Origin: Nocardioides sp. JS614
GTDB lineage: Bacteria > Actinomycetota > Actinomycetes > Propionibacteriales > Nocardioidaceae
Length of the DNA: 64,000 nucleotides
Direction of reading: 5' to 3'
Assembly (NCBI RefSeq): GCF_000015265.1
Contig: NC_008699.1
Coordinates: 930,001-994,000 of the forward strand
Shown here: positions 55,082 to 63,900 of the stretch, piece after piece
How positions within the stretch are numbered: position 1 is the first letter of the stretch
How the letters are laid out: every line of letters starts with the position of its first letter
Position numbers and translations under genes: made by a program
The notes under the pieces: generated by a model
Seen by the model: the letters and a program-made list of their open reading frames with translations, nothing else
Databases searched by the model: none
Told to the model about the DNA's origin: nothing

Positions 55082-56479
55082 GTGCAGTACGTGAACTCAC
55101 TCCTCGACCTGATCGGCAACACCCCGCTGCTGAGGCTCTCGACGTCCATGGGCTCCCTGAACGGCGCGAAGGGACCGATCGTCCTCGCCAAGGTGGAGTA
55201 CCTCAACCCCGGCGGCTCCGTGAAGGACCGCATCGCCACCCGGATGATCGAGGCGGCCGAGGCGTCCGGGGAGCTTCAGCCCGGCGGCACCATCGTCGAG
55301 CCGACGTCCGGCAACACCGGCGTCGGGCTGGCGATGGTCGCCCAGGCGAAGGGCTACAGGTGCGTCTTCGTCTGCCCGGACAAGGTCAGCGAGGACAAGC
55401 GCAACGTGCTGAAGGCGTACGGCGCGGAGGTGGTCGTCTGCCCGACCGCGGTCGAGCCGGAGCACCCCGACTCCTACTACAACGTCTCCGACCGGCTCGC
55501 CTCGCAGCCGGGTGCCTGGAAGCCGGACCAGTACTCCAACCCGCACAACCCGCGGTCGCACTACGAGACGACCGGCCCGGAGATCTGGGCGCAGACCGAG
55601 GGGCGGGTCACCCACTTCGTCGCCGGCGTCGGCACCGGCGGCACCATCAGCGGCACCGGGCGCTACCTCAAGGAGCAGAACTCCTCGGTCCAGGTCATCG
55701 GGGCCGACCCGGCGGGCTCGGTCTACTCCGGCGGCACCGGCCGGCCCTACCTCGTCGAGGGAGTGGGCGAGGACTTCTGGCCGGAGGCCTACGATCGCGA
55801 CGTCGCCGACCGGATCATCGAGGTCTCCGACGCCGACTCGTTCGCGATGACGCGGCGGCTGGCCCGCGAGGAGGCCCTGCTGGTCGGCGGTTCCTCCGGC
55901 ATGGCCGTGCACGCGGCGGTCCAGCTCGCCCACGAGCTCGCCGGCACCCCCGAGGGCGAGGACGCGGTGATCGTCGTACTCCTCCCGGACTCCGGCCGCG
56001 GCTACCTCACGAAGGTCTTCAACGACGACTGGCTCGCGCAGTACGGATTCCCGGTCGACGGCGCCGAGCGCTCCGTGCAGTCCGTCGGGGAGGTGCTCCG
56101 CGGCAAGAGCGGGCGGCTGCCCGACCTCGTGCACACCCACCCGAACGAGACCATCGCCGAAGCCGTCGCGATCCTCCAGGAGTACAACGTCTCCCAGATG
56201 CCGGTCGTGCGCGCGGAGCCTCCGGTGGTGGCCGCCGAGGTCGTCGGATCGGTCTCCGAGCGGACCCTGCTCGACCTGCTGTTCACCGGCTCGGCCAAGC
56301 TCACCGACAGCGTCGGCGAGCACATGGCGCCCCCGCTGCCGACGATCGGCTCCACCGAGCCCGCCTCCGAGGCCGTCGCCGCACTCGAGGGCGCCGACGC
56401 CCTGTTGGTGCACGAGGACGGCAAGCCCGTCGGCGTCGTCACCCGCCACGACCTGCTGGCCTACCTCGCGCGCGGCTGA
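55082..56479 (+). CDS. cbs: Cystathionine beta-synthase
   Basis: A PLP enzyme condensing serine with homocysteine (reverse transsulfuration). The 465 aa match Rv1077-type CBS. PLP lysine in NPGGSVKDRIA, EPTSGNTGVGLAM, VGTGGTISGTGRYLKE and LLVGGSSGMAV form the catalytic domain (1-~325). Two CBS domains follow (about 340-465), ending VGVVTRHDLLAYL. The presence of the CBS pair and the overall length favour cystathionine beta-synthase over cysteine synthase, although the catalytic cores are similar. A perfect 13-bp hairpin lies just after it. Confidence 0.92.
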   Translation: MQYVNSLLDLIGNTPLLRLSTSMGSLNGAKGPIVLAKVEYLNPGGSVKDRIATRMIEAAEASGELQPGGTIVEPTSGNTGVGLAMVAQAKGYRCVFVCPDKVSEDKRNVLKAYGAEVVVCPTAVEPEHPDSYYNVSDRLASQPGAWKPDQYSNPHNPRSHYETTGPEIWAQTEGRVTHFVAGVGTGGTISGTGRYLKEQNSSVQVIGADPAGSVYSGGTGRPYLVEGVGEDFWPEAYDRDVADRIIEVSDADSFAMTRRLAREEALLVGGSSGMAVHAAVQLAHELAGTPEGEDAVIVVLLPDSGRGYLTKVFNDDWLAQYGFPVDGAERSVQSVGEVLRGKSGRLPDLVHTHPNETIAEAVAILQEYNVSQMPVVRAEPPVVAAEVVGSVSERTLLDLLFTGSAKLTDSVGEHMAPPLPTIGSTEPASEAVAALEGADALLVHEDGKPVGVVTRHDLLAYLARG

Positions 56480-56491
56480 GTCAGTTGGCTG

Positions 56492-56521
56492 CGGGGTTCG
56501 GCTGCTGGCAGCCGAACCCCG
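56492..56521. terminator. Hairpin terminator after cbs
   Basis: CGGGGTTCGGCTG pairs perfectly with CAGCCGAACCCCG around the loop CTGG, 12 bp after the stop. There is no T-run. Confidence 0.8.
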
Positions 56522-56537
56522 AAGCTGCGTCACCGCC

Positions 56538-56558
56538 TATAGTGAGAACACGTTCTAG
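56538..56558 (+). promoter_or_regulatory. Promoter with KstR-like operator
   Basis: A TATAGT hexamer (56538-56543) is directly followed by GAGAACACGTTCTAG (56544-56558), matching the KstR-type palindrome core AACnnGTT with flanking A/T. A further GTTCTC half-site follows. The gene start is at 56574, so the operator would overlap the transcription start. The regulator is inferred, not seen. Confidence 0.5.
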
Positions 56559-56573
56559 TTCTCAGGAGGGCTG

Positions 56574-57035
56574 ATGACGGCGACGGGAACGCCCGCGATC
56601 GAGGGCTGGTTCACCGCTGGGCCCGAGCCGGCGCTGCTCGGGTCCCGCTGCACGACCTGCGGGACCGTGTTCTTCCCGCGGGTGGCGGGGGCCGCGGCGT
56701 TCTGCCGCAACCCGGCCTGCGCCGGCGAGGAGTTCGAGGAGACCGAGCTGTCCCGCCGCGGGACGATCTGGTCCTACACCGACGCGCAGTACCAGCCGCC
56801 CCCGCCGTACCTCTCCCGCACCGACCCCTACGAGCCGTTCGCGCTCGCGGCGGTCGAGCTGCCCGAGGGGTTGGTCGTGCTCGGCCAGGTCGCCGACGGG
56901 TACGGCGTCGCCGACCTGCGGGTGGGCGCCGAGGCCGAGCTGGTCGTGGAGACGCTCTACGCCGACGACTCCGGCGCGCGCCTGATCTGGCGCTGGAAGC
57001 CCGTCGCCGAGCTGGGCGAGGAGGCTGACCGGTGA
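56574..57035 (+). CDS. DUF35 Zn-ribbon/OB-fold protein, ChsH2/Ltp2-partner type
   Basis: A 153-aa protein with a zinc ribbon (SRCTTCGTVFFPRV and CRNPACAGEEF, four Cys) at residues ~25-55 and an OB-fold from GTIWSYTDAQYQPPPPY to ALAAVELPEGLVVLGQV. This architecture binds acyl-CoA and pairs with thiolase-like proteins; in steroid degradation the DUF35 domain of ChsH2 activates the aldolase Ltp2. Its stop overlaps the thiolase-like start by 4 bp, so the two are expected to form one complex. ATG at 56574 has AGGAGGGCTG. Confidence 0.86.
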   Translation: MTATGTPAIEGWFTAGPEPALLGSRCTTCGTVFFPRVAGAAAFCRNPACAGEEFEETELSRRGTIWSYTDAQYQPPPPYLSRTDPYEPFALAAVELPEGLVVLGQVADGYGVADLRVGAEAELVVETLYADDSGARLIWRWKPVAELGEEADR

Positions 57036-58228
57036 GCGCGGGCAGGGCGGTCGCAGTGCTGGGTGTCGGGATGCACCCGTGGGGCAAGTGGGGTCGCCCG
57101 TTCGTGGAGTACGGCGTGCACGCGGCCCGCGCCGCCCTCGCCGACGCCGGTGTCGCCTGGGGCGACGTCGACCTCGTGGTCGGTGGCGAGACCGTGCGCA
57201 ACGGCTACGGCGGCTACGTCGCCGGCGCCACGTTCGCCCAGGCCCTCGGTTGGAACGGCGCCCGGGTCGCCACGTCGTACGCCGCCTGCGCCACCGGCGC
57301 GCAGGCCCTCGACGCCGCCCGCGCCCGGATCCTCGCGGGGCTGTCCGAGGTCGCGCTGGTCGTCGGGGCGGACACCACGCCGAAGGGCTTCCTGGCCCCG
57401 AACGCCGGCGAGCGGTGGGACGACCCGGACTGGCTCCGGTTCCGGCTGCTCGGCATGACCAACCCGGCGTACTTCGCGCTCTACGCCCGCCGCCGGATGG
57501 ACCTGTACGGCGCCACCCCGGAGGACTTCGCCCGGGTGAAGGTGAAGAACGCGCGGCACGGGCTGGAGAACCCGAACGCCCGCTACCGCAAGGAGGTCTC
57601 GGTCGAGGACGTACTGACCAGCGCGGTCGTCTCCGACCCGCTGCGCCTGCTCGACATCTGCGCCACCTCCGACGGCGCGGCCGCGATCGTGCTCACGTCC
57701 GCGGACTACGCCCGGCGGCACGGAGCCGGGAGCCCGGTCCGGATCGACGCGATCTCGACGGTCACCCCGACCTTCCCGAACACCGTGCTGGACATGCCGA
57801 ACCTGGCCACCGACTCCAGCCTGGTCGTCGGCGCCCCCGAGCGGACGTTCAAGGAGTCGATCGGACAGGCGGCGTACGACGAGGCCGGCATCGACCCCAC
57901 GGACGTGAGTGTGGCCGAGGTCTACGACCTCTCGACCGCGCTGGAGCTGGACTGGATGGAGGACCTCCAGCTCTGCAAGCGCGGCGAGGCCGAGGCGCTG
58001 CTGCGCGCCGGGGAGACCGCCATCGGTGGGCGGATCCCCGTCAACCCCTCGGGTGGCCTGGCCTGCTTCGGCGAGGCCGTCCCCGCCCAGGCGCTGGCCC
58101 AGGTCTGTGAGGTGACCTGGCAGCTGCGCGGACAGGCCGGTGGCCGCCAGGTCGAGGGTGCCCGGGTCGGCATCACCGCCAACCAGGGCCTGTTCGGCCA
58201 TGGCTCCGCGGTGCTCCTCAGCATCTGA
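57032..58228 (+). CDS. Thiolase-fold lipid-transfer protein / Ltp2-like aldolase
   Basis: A 398-aa thiolase-superfamily protein of the SCP-x/Ltp branch. Early motif AVAVLGVGMHPWGKWGRPF, then VATSYAACATGAQALDAAR around the usual nucleophile position, AEVYDLSTALELDWMEDLQL, and the late NPSGGLACFGEAVPAQALAQ. Together with the DUF35 partner it suggests retro-aldol or thiolytic shortening of a branched acyl-CoA, as in sterol side-chain breakdown. Whether it is a true thiolase or an Ltp2-type aldolase cannot be fixed from sequence alone. A KstR-like site lies upstream of the pair. Confidence 0.84.
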   Translation: MSAGRAVAVLGVGMHPWGKWGRPFVEYGVHAARAALADAGVAWGDVDLVVGGETVRNGYGGYVAGATFAQALGWNGARVATSYAACATGAQALDAARARILAGLSEVALVVGADTTPKGFLAPNAGERWDDPDWLRFRLLGMTNPAYFALYARRRMDLYGATPEDFARVKVKNARHGLENPNARYRKEVSVEDVLTSAVVSDPLRLLDICATSDGAAAIVLTSADYARRHGAGSPVRIDAISTVTPTFPNTVLDMPNLATDSSLVVGAPERTFKESIGQAAYDEAGIDPTDVSVAEVYDLSTALELDWMEDLQLCKRGEAEALLRAGETAIGGRIPVNPSGGLACFGEAVPAQALAQVCEVTWQLRGQAGGRQVEGARVGITANQGLFGHGSAVLLSI

Positions 58229-58237
58229 GAGTGGGAC

Positions 58238-58284
58238 GGTGGTCTTCGAGGCTCGGCGCCCCGTCGCCTGAGCCTCGAGCCACC
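58238..58284. repeat. Palindromic repeat family D, second copy
   Basis: GGTGGTCTTCGAGGCTC pairs, with one looped-out position, to GAGCCTCGAGCCACC over a ~15-bp spacer. It lies 9 bp after the thiolase-like stop. Its ends resemble those of 44036-44074 (GGTGGTT.GAGG and CCTCGA.ACCACC). Confidence 0.65.
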
Positions 58285-58412
58285 CGTCGGGGCCGCTCCT
58301 GGCCGTGGGCCGTCGTACGGCCTTATCGGACGGGTCTTGTCACTTTCTCGGGGGTTCTTCGGCAGGTCTTGTGGGTCGGCGTGACGAACGTCTCGCCACC
58401 CGTGACAAACCC

Positions 58413-58426
58413 GGGACTTTGGTCCC
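58413..58426 (+). promoter_or_regulatory. DosR-like box before cydA
   Basis: GGGACTTTGGTCCC matches the DosR/DevR operator GGGACTwwAGTCCC with one change. It lies about 58 bp upstream of the cydA start, a normal activator position. A less clear second half-site (TAGGGACC) follows at about 58439. Hypoxia or nitric-oxide control is inferred by motif and by target. Confidence 0.55.
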
Positions 58427-58483
58427 GGACCTCGGGCCTAGGGACCATGCCGGGCGGCCGACCCTCTGGCCGAGGGTCGAAGC

Positions 58484-59938
58484 GTGGACATCCTCGACGT
58501 CGCCCGGTGGCAGTTCGGCATCACCACCGTCTACCACTTCCTGTTCGTCCCACTGACCATCGGCCTGACGCTGCTGGTCGCCGTCATGGAGACCAATTGG
58601 TTGCGTACGGCGCGACCGGAGTGGCTGCGGCTGGCGAAGTTCTTCGGCAAGCTGCTGCTGATCAACTTCGCGCTCGGCCTGGTGACCGGTATCGTGCAGG
58701 AGTTCCAGTTCGGGATGAACTGGTCGGACTACTCCCGGTTCGTCGGTGACATCTTCGGCGCACCGCTCGCCGTCGAGGCGCTGCTCGCGTTCTTCCTCGA
58801 GTCGACGTTCCTCGGCCTCTGGATCTTCGGGTGGGACAAGCTGCCGCGCAAGCTGCACGTGGGCTGCATGTGGCTGGTCCACCTCGGCACCCTGGCGTCG
58901 GCGTGGTTCATCCTCGCGGCCAACTCCTGGATGCAGCACCCGGTCGGCTACGAGTACAACCCCGACACCGGGCGCGCGGAGCTCACCGACTTCTGGGCCG
59001 TGATGACCAACAAGGTCCAGCTCATCACGTTCCCGCACGTGATCCTGGCGGCGTACATGACGTCGGCGGCCTTCATCCTCGGCATCAGCGCCTGGCTCTA
59101 CGCCAACAAGCGCTTCGAGCGGGACCGCTCGATGTACCGGATGGGCATCCGGATGGGGGCCTGGGTGGCGCTGGTCGCCGGCCTCGGCGTGGCCGTCAGC
59201 GGCGACATCCAGGGCAAGATCATGACCGACGTCCAGCCCATGAAGATGGCGGCGGCCGAGGCGCTCTACCAGACCGACTCCGACGGCTGCGCACCGTTCT
59301 CGGTCTTCACGATCGGCACGCCGGACGGCAAGAGCGAGAAGTGGTCCCTGACCGTCCCGTGCGTCCTGTCCTTCCTCGCCGAGGGCGACACCGACGCGAC
59401 GGTCGAGGGCATCGACGACCTGCGCGCCGAGTACCAGGAGACCTACGGCCAGGACCCGGGCGCGGCGTACTACTCCCCGGGTGACTACACGCCGTACATC
59501 CCGGTCACCTACTGGAGCTTCCGCCTGATGATCGGGCTCGGCGCGCTGATGGCCGCCGGCGCCGCCCTGGTGCTGTGGCTGACCCGCAAGGGCCGCGCGC
59601 CGACCGCGCGGTGGTTCGCGCCGATGGTGCTCAGCCTCCCGGTCCTCACCGTGCTCGCGAACTCCTTCGGCTGGATCTTCACCGAGATGGGCCGTCAGCC
59701 CTGGGCGGTGTTCGGCCTGATGACCACCGCGCACGGCGTCTCACCCGGCGTGAGCCAGCTCGAGGCCTGGATCTCGATCGTCGTGCTGACCCTGCTGTAC
59801 GCCGTGCTGGCGGTGATCGAGGTCGGGCTGCTGGTGAAGTACGTGAGGAAGGGCGCCGACCCGTTCGAGGAGCCTCCGGACCCGACGCTGCGCGGCAGCG
59901 ACGAGGACGAGGACCGACCCCTGGCGTTCGCCTACTAA
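58484..59938 (+). CDS. cydA: Cytochrome bd ubiquinol oxidase subunit I
   Basis: Quinol oxidase subunit I, 484 aa, holding the haems of the bd oxidase and working at low oxygen. VARWQFGITTVYHFLFVPL carries the N-terminal His ligand (about residue 18). LVTGIVQEFQFGMNWSDYS and the Q-loop region (SGDIQGKIMTDVQPMKMAAAEALY) follow, then FGWIFTEMGRQPW near residue 400. At least eight spans are visible. The Q-loop is short, of the non-proteobacterial type. GTG at 58484 is taken from the family N-terminus. cydB starts 15 bp downstream. Confidence 0.95.
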   Translation: MDILDVARWQFGITTVYHFLFVPLTIGLTLLVAVMETNWLRTARPEWLRLAKFFGKLLLINFALGLVTGIVQEFQFGMNWSDYSRFVGDIFGAPLAVEALLAFFLESTFLGLWIFGWDKLPRKLHVGCMWLVHLGTLASAWFILAANSWMQHPVGYEYNPDTGRAELTDFWAVMTNKVQLITFPHVILAAYMTSAAFILGISAWLYANKRFERDRSMYRMGIRMGAWVALVAGLGVAVSGDIQGKIMTDVQPMKMAAAEALYQTDSDGCAPFSVFTIGTPDGKSEKWSLTVPCVLSFLAEGDTDATVEGIDDLRAEYQETYGQDPGAAYYSPGDYTPYIPVTYWSFRLMIGLGALMAAGAALVLWLTRKGRAPTARWFAPMVLSLPVLTVLANSFGWIFTEMGRQPWAVFGLMTTAHGVSPGVSQLEAWISIVVLTLLYAVLAVIEVGLLVKYVRKGADPFEEPPDPTLRGSDEDEDRPLAFAY

Positions 59939-59953
59939 GCGAGAGACGGATCG

Positions 59954-60982
59954 ATGGAGCTCACCACAGTCTGGTTCATTCTGATCGCCGTCCTCTGGAT
60001 CGGCTACTTCACCCTCGAGGGCTTCGACTTCGGGGTCGGCATGCTGCTGCCGGTGCTCGCCCGCAACGACCGCGAGCGGCGGCTGATGATCAACACCATC
60101 GGCCCGCACTGGGACGGCAACGAGGTGTGGGTGCTGACCGCGGGCGGTGCGACGTTCGCGGCCTTCCCCGAGTGGTACGCGACGCTGTTCAGCGGCTTCT
60201 ACCTGCCGCTGCTGCTGATCCTGGTCGCCCTGATCGTGCGCAACCTGGCCTTCGAGTACCGCCACCAACGCCCGGAGCAGTCGTGGAAGGATCGCTGGGA
60301 CCTCGCGATCATCATCGGGTCGTTCCTGCCCGCGCTCCTGTGGGGCGTGGCGTTCGCGAACATCGTGCGCGGTGTGCCGATCGACGAGACGAAGGACTTC
60401 ACCGGCAACCTGTTCACGCTGTTGAACCCGTTCGGCCTGCTCGGCGGCATCGTGACGCTGCTGCTCTTCCTCACCCACGGCGCGATGTTCGTCGCGCTCA
60501 AGACCGACGGCGACATCCGGCTGCGGGCCCGCCGGCTGAGCGTGCAGCTCGGCCTCGGTGCGGCGGTGGCAGCCGTGGTGTTCCTGCTCTGGGCCCAGCT
60601 CGACACCGGGAACGCCGGCTCGGCGGTGCTCTTCGTCCTCGCCGCAGCGGCCCTGGTCGGCGGCGTCCTGATGGCCCGCACCGGGCGTGAGGGCTGGGGC
60701 TTCCTCGGCACCTTCGTCACGATCGCCCTCGCGGTCGCCGGGCTGTTCGTCGCGCTGTTCCCCGACGTGATGCCCTCGACCACGGACGCGGCGTACTCGC
60801 TGACGGCCACGAACGCGGCCGCGACGGACTACACGCTCAAGGTGATGACGATCGTCGCCGCGATCTTCACCCCGCTCGTGGTCGCCTACCAGGCCTGGAC
60901 GTACTGGGTCTTCCGCAAGCGGATCTCGGAGCACCACATCCCCGAGGCCGCGCTGGAGACCGAGCCGGAGAACGTGGCGTGA
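59954..60982 (+). CDS. cydB: Cytochrome bd ubiquinol oxidase subunit II
   Basis: Membrane subunit II of the bd oxidase, 342 aa. LEGFDFGVGMLLPVLARND, NEVWVLTAGGATFAAFPEWYA and LFSGFYLPLLLILVALIVRNL are CydB signatures, and eight or nine spans are present. ATG at 59954 follows GAGAGACGG. It lies in the expected order cydA-cydB-cydDC, with only 7 bp to the next gene. Confidence 0.96.
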   Translation: MELTTVWFILIAVLWIGYFTLEGFDFGVGMLLPVLARNDRERRLMINTIGPHWDGNEVWVLTAGGATFAAFPEWYATLFSGFYLPLLLILVALIVRNLAFEYRHQRPEQSWKDRWDLAIIIGSFLPALLWGVAFANIVRGVPIDETKDFTGNLFTLLNPFGLLGGIVTLLLFLTHGAMFVALKTDGDIRLRARRLSVQLGLGAAVAAVVFLLWAQLDTGNAGSAVLFVLAAAALVGGVLMARTGREGWGFLGTFVTIALAVAGLFVALFPDVMPSTTDAAYSLTATNAAATDYTLKVMTIVAAIFTPLVVAYQAWTYWVFRKRISEHHIPEAALETEPENVA

Positions 60983-60989
60983 GAGCGCC

Positions 60990-63900
60990 GTGAGGCCGGG
61001 CGACCCCCGGATCCGGCGTCAGCTCGCCCCGGCCCGACCTCAGCTCGCCGTCGTCCTGGCCGCGGGCGTCGTGGGCAGCGTGCTGCTGGTCGCCCAGGCC
61101 TGGGTGGTCACCGAGCTCGTGCTCGCCGCGCTCCACGACGGCGACGTCGGCCGCTGGGCGGTCCTCGTGGCCGTGGTCTTCGTGGCCCGGTCGCTCACCG
61201 GCTGGACCACCGACACGATGGCGGCCCGGGCGGCTGCCGTCGTCGGCACCGACGTACGACGGCGGGTCGTCGGCGCGATCCTGCGCTCCGACGGCTCCCG
61301 GTCCTCCGGTGAGCTGGCCACCCTCGCGACCCGGGGCGCGAGTGCCGCGGAGCCGTACCTCACCCGCTACGTGCCGGCGCTGGTGCTCGCCGGGGTGCTG
61401 CCCTGCGTGACGCTGGTCGCGATCGCCACGCAGGACCCGATGAGCGCGCTCGTCGTGGTCGGCACGCTGCCGCTGATCCCGGTCTTCGGGATCCTGGTCG
61501 GCTTGGCGACCGAGGACCGGGCGCGTTCCCAGTGGCGCGCGCTCGCGTCGCTGTCGGGTCACTTCCTCGACGTGATGCGCGGGCTGCCGACGCTGGTCGC
61601 GTTCCGCCGGGCCGGCGCCCAGGCCGCGACGATCCGCGCGGTCACCGACCGCTACCGGCGCCGGACCATGGACACGCTGCGCATCGCCTTCGTCTCCTCG
61701 GCGATCCTCGAGCTGGTGGCGACCCTGTCGGTCGCGCTGGTCGCGGTCACCGTGGGGCTGCGGCTCGCGCAGGGCAGCCTCGACCTGGAGACCTCGCTGG
61801 TCGTGCTGCTGCTGGCCCCCGAGGCCTACTGGCCGCTGCGGCGGGTCGGGGCCGAGTTCCACGCCGCAGCCGAGGGCGTCGCGACCTTCGAGGCGGCCAG
61901 CGAGCTCGTCGACGAGCCGGGCCCGACCGACGGCGTACGCCGGGCCGGGCCGATGTCGCTCGAGGGCGTGACCGTGCTGCGCCCCGGGCGGGCCGTGCCC
62001 GCCCTCGAGGACGTCACCCTGACCGTGCCCGACCGTGGCGTGACCGCCCTGACCGGACCGTCCGGGTGCGGCAAGTCCACGCTGCTCGCGGTCCTCGCGG
62101 GTCTGCTGGAGCCGACCTCGGGGGTGGTCCGCGGCCCGGACCGCCGCCGGATCGCGTGGCTGCCGCAGCGCCCGGTGTTCGTCGCGGGCACCGTGGCCGA
62201 CAACCTCCGGCTCGCCGTGCCCGACGCCGATGAGCACCGGCTCTGGGACGCGCTGCGCCGGGTCGCCCTGGAGGAGCGGGTCCGCGACCTGCCCGCGGGA
62301 CTCGACACCGTGCTCGGCGAGGACGGGGCCACCCTCTCCGCCGGCGAGCGGGCCCGGCTCGCCCTGGCCCGCGTGGTGCTGGCCGACCGACCGTGGGTGC
62401 TGCTCGACGAGCCCACCGCCCACCTGGACGCCCTGACCGAGCAGGTGGTCGCCGACACCGTCCAGGAGCTCGGCCTGACCCGCGCGGTGGTCGTGGTCGC
62501 CCACCGCCCGGCCCTGGTCGCACTGGCCGACCGGGTCGTCGTCCTGACCCCGCCCGAGGTGCCCGAGGTCGTGCCCACCGTCGAGGCGGCGGCCGCTCGT
62601 CCCACCGCCACGGAGCCCCCGGCCGAGCCGCGGCGCCGGGGCCTGCTGCTGCCGACCCTCGTCGGCGGGCTGGCCTCCGCGTCCGGCGTCGCGCTCACCG
62701 CGACCGCCGGCTGGCTGATCGTCCAGGCCTCGCACCAGCCGCCGGTGCTCACCCTGCTGGTCGCCATCGTCGGCGTGCGGACCTTCGGGCTGGCGCGCCC
62801 GGCGCTGCGGTACGTCGAGCGGCTGCGCTCCCACGACGTCGTGCTCCGGATGCTGGCCGAGCGCCGGGTCCGGGTCTACGAAACCGTCGTACCGCTGACC
62901 CCCGGCGCCCTGGGCCGGCGCCGGGGCGACGTGCTGGCCGCGATCGTCGACGACGTGGACTCGGTGCTCGACCGGGAGCTGCGGGTCCGGATGCCGGTGC
63001 GCGGTGCGCTCGTCGTCGCGGCGCTCGCGCTCGCGGTGGCCGCGATCATCGAGCCGCGCTCCGTGCCGGTCGTCGCGGGCACCTGCCTGGTCGCGGGCGG
63101 CCTGGGCTACCTGCTCGCCCGGGCCGGTGCGACCCGAGCCGAGCGCCGTGCGGTCGAGAGCCGGGCCCGCCTCTCCGAGGTCGTCGTCGAGGTCACCCAG
63201 ACCGCGAGCGAGCTGACGTTGTGGCAGGCGGAGCGACGCGCGCTCTCGTCGGTGTCCGCGGTCAGCGACGAGCTCGGTCGCGCCGCCGTCACCGCCGCGA
63301 CCTGGCTGGCCTGGGCCCGCGCCGTCGTGCTGGCCGTCTCCGGGGCCGGGGTCGCGGTGATGGCCTGGGTGCTGACGCCACTCGTGGCCGACGGCGCGCT
63401 GTCCGGTCCGATGCTCGCGCTGCTGGTGCTGCTGCCGCTGGCCCTCGCGGAGGTCGCCTCCTCGGTCGCCGACGCCGGTGCCCTCTCGGCCCGGACCCAG
63501 GCCGCGGAGGAGCGGCTGGCGCGGATCGCGGCCACCCCGCCGGCGGTGGCCGATCCCGAGGACCCGGTGCCGGCCGACAGCCGCGACCGGGTGGGCCTCG
63601 AACGGGTGTCGGCCGCCTGGGCGGACCGGGTCGTGCTCGAGGACCTCTCCCTCGACCTGCGCCCCGGTGACCGGGTCGCGGTGGTCGGCCCGACCGGCTC
63701 GGGGAAGAGCACGCTCGCGTCGCTGCTGCTGCGGTTCGTCGACCCGGTGCGCGGCCGGATCGTGCTCGGGCGGCGCTCGCTGCGGGAGATCGCGCTCGAC
63801 GACGTACGCCGCAGCGTCGGCCTGGTCGACGACGACCCGCACGTGTTCGCCACGACCCTCGCCGAGAACGTGCGGCTCGCCCGTCCCGAGGCCAGCGACG

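Noticed and set aside
58321..58410. Rex-type (TGTGAAC...GTTCACA) operator before cydA
   Set aside because: TTGTCAC and GTGACAA halves exist but are about 60 bp apart and do not form the expected palindrome.
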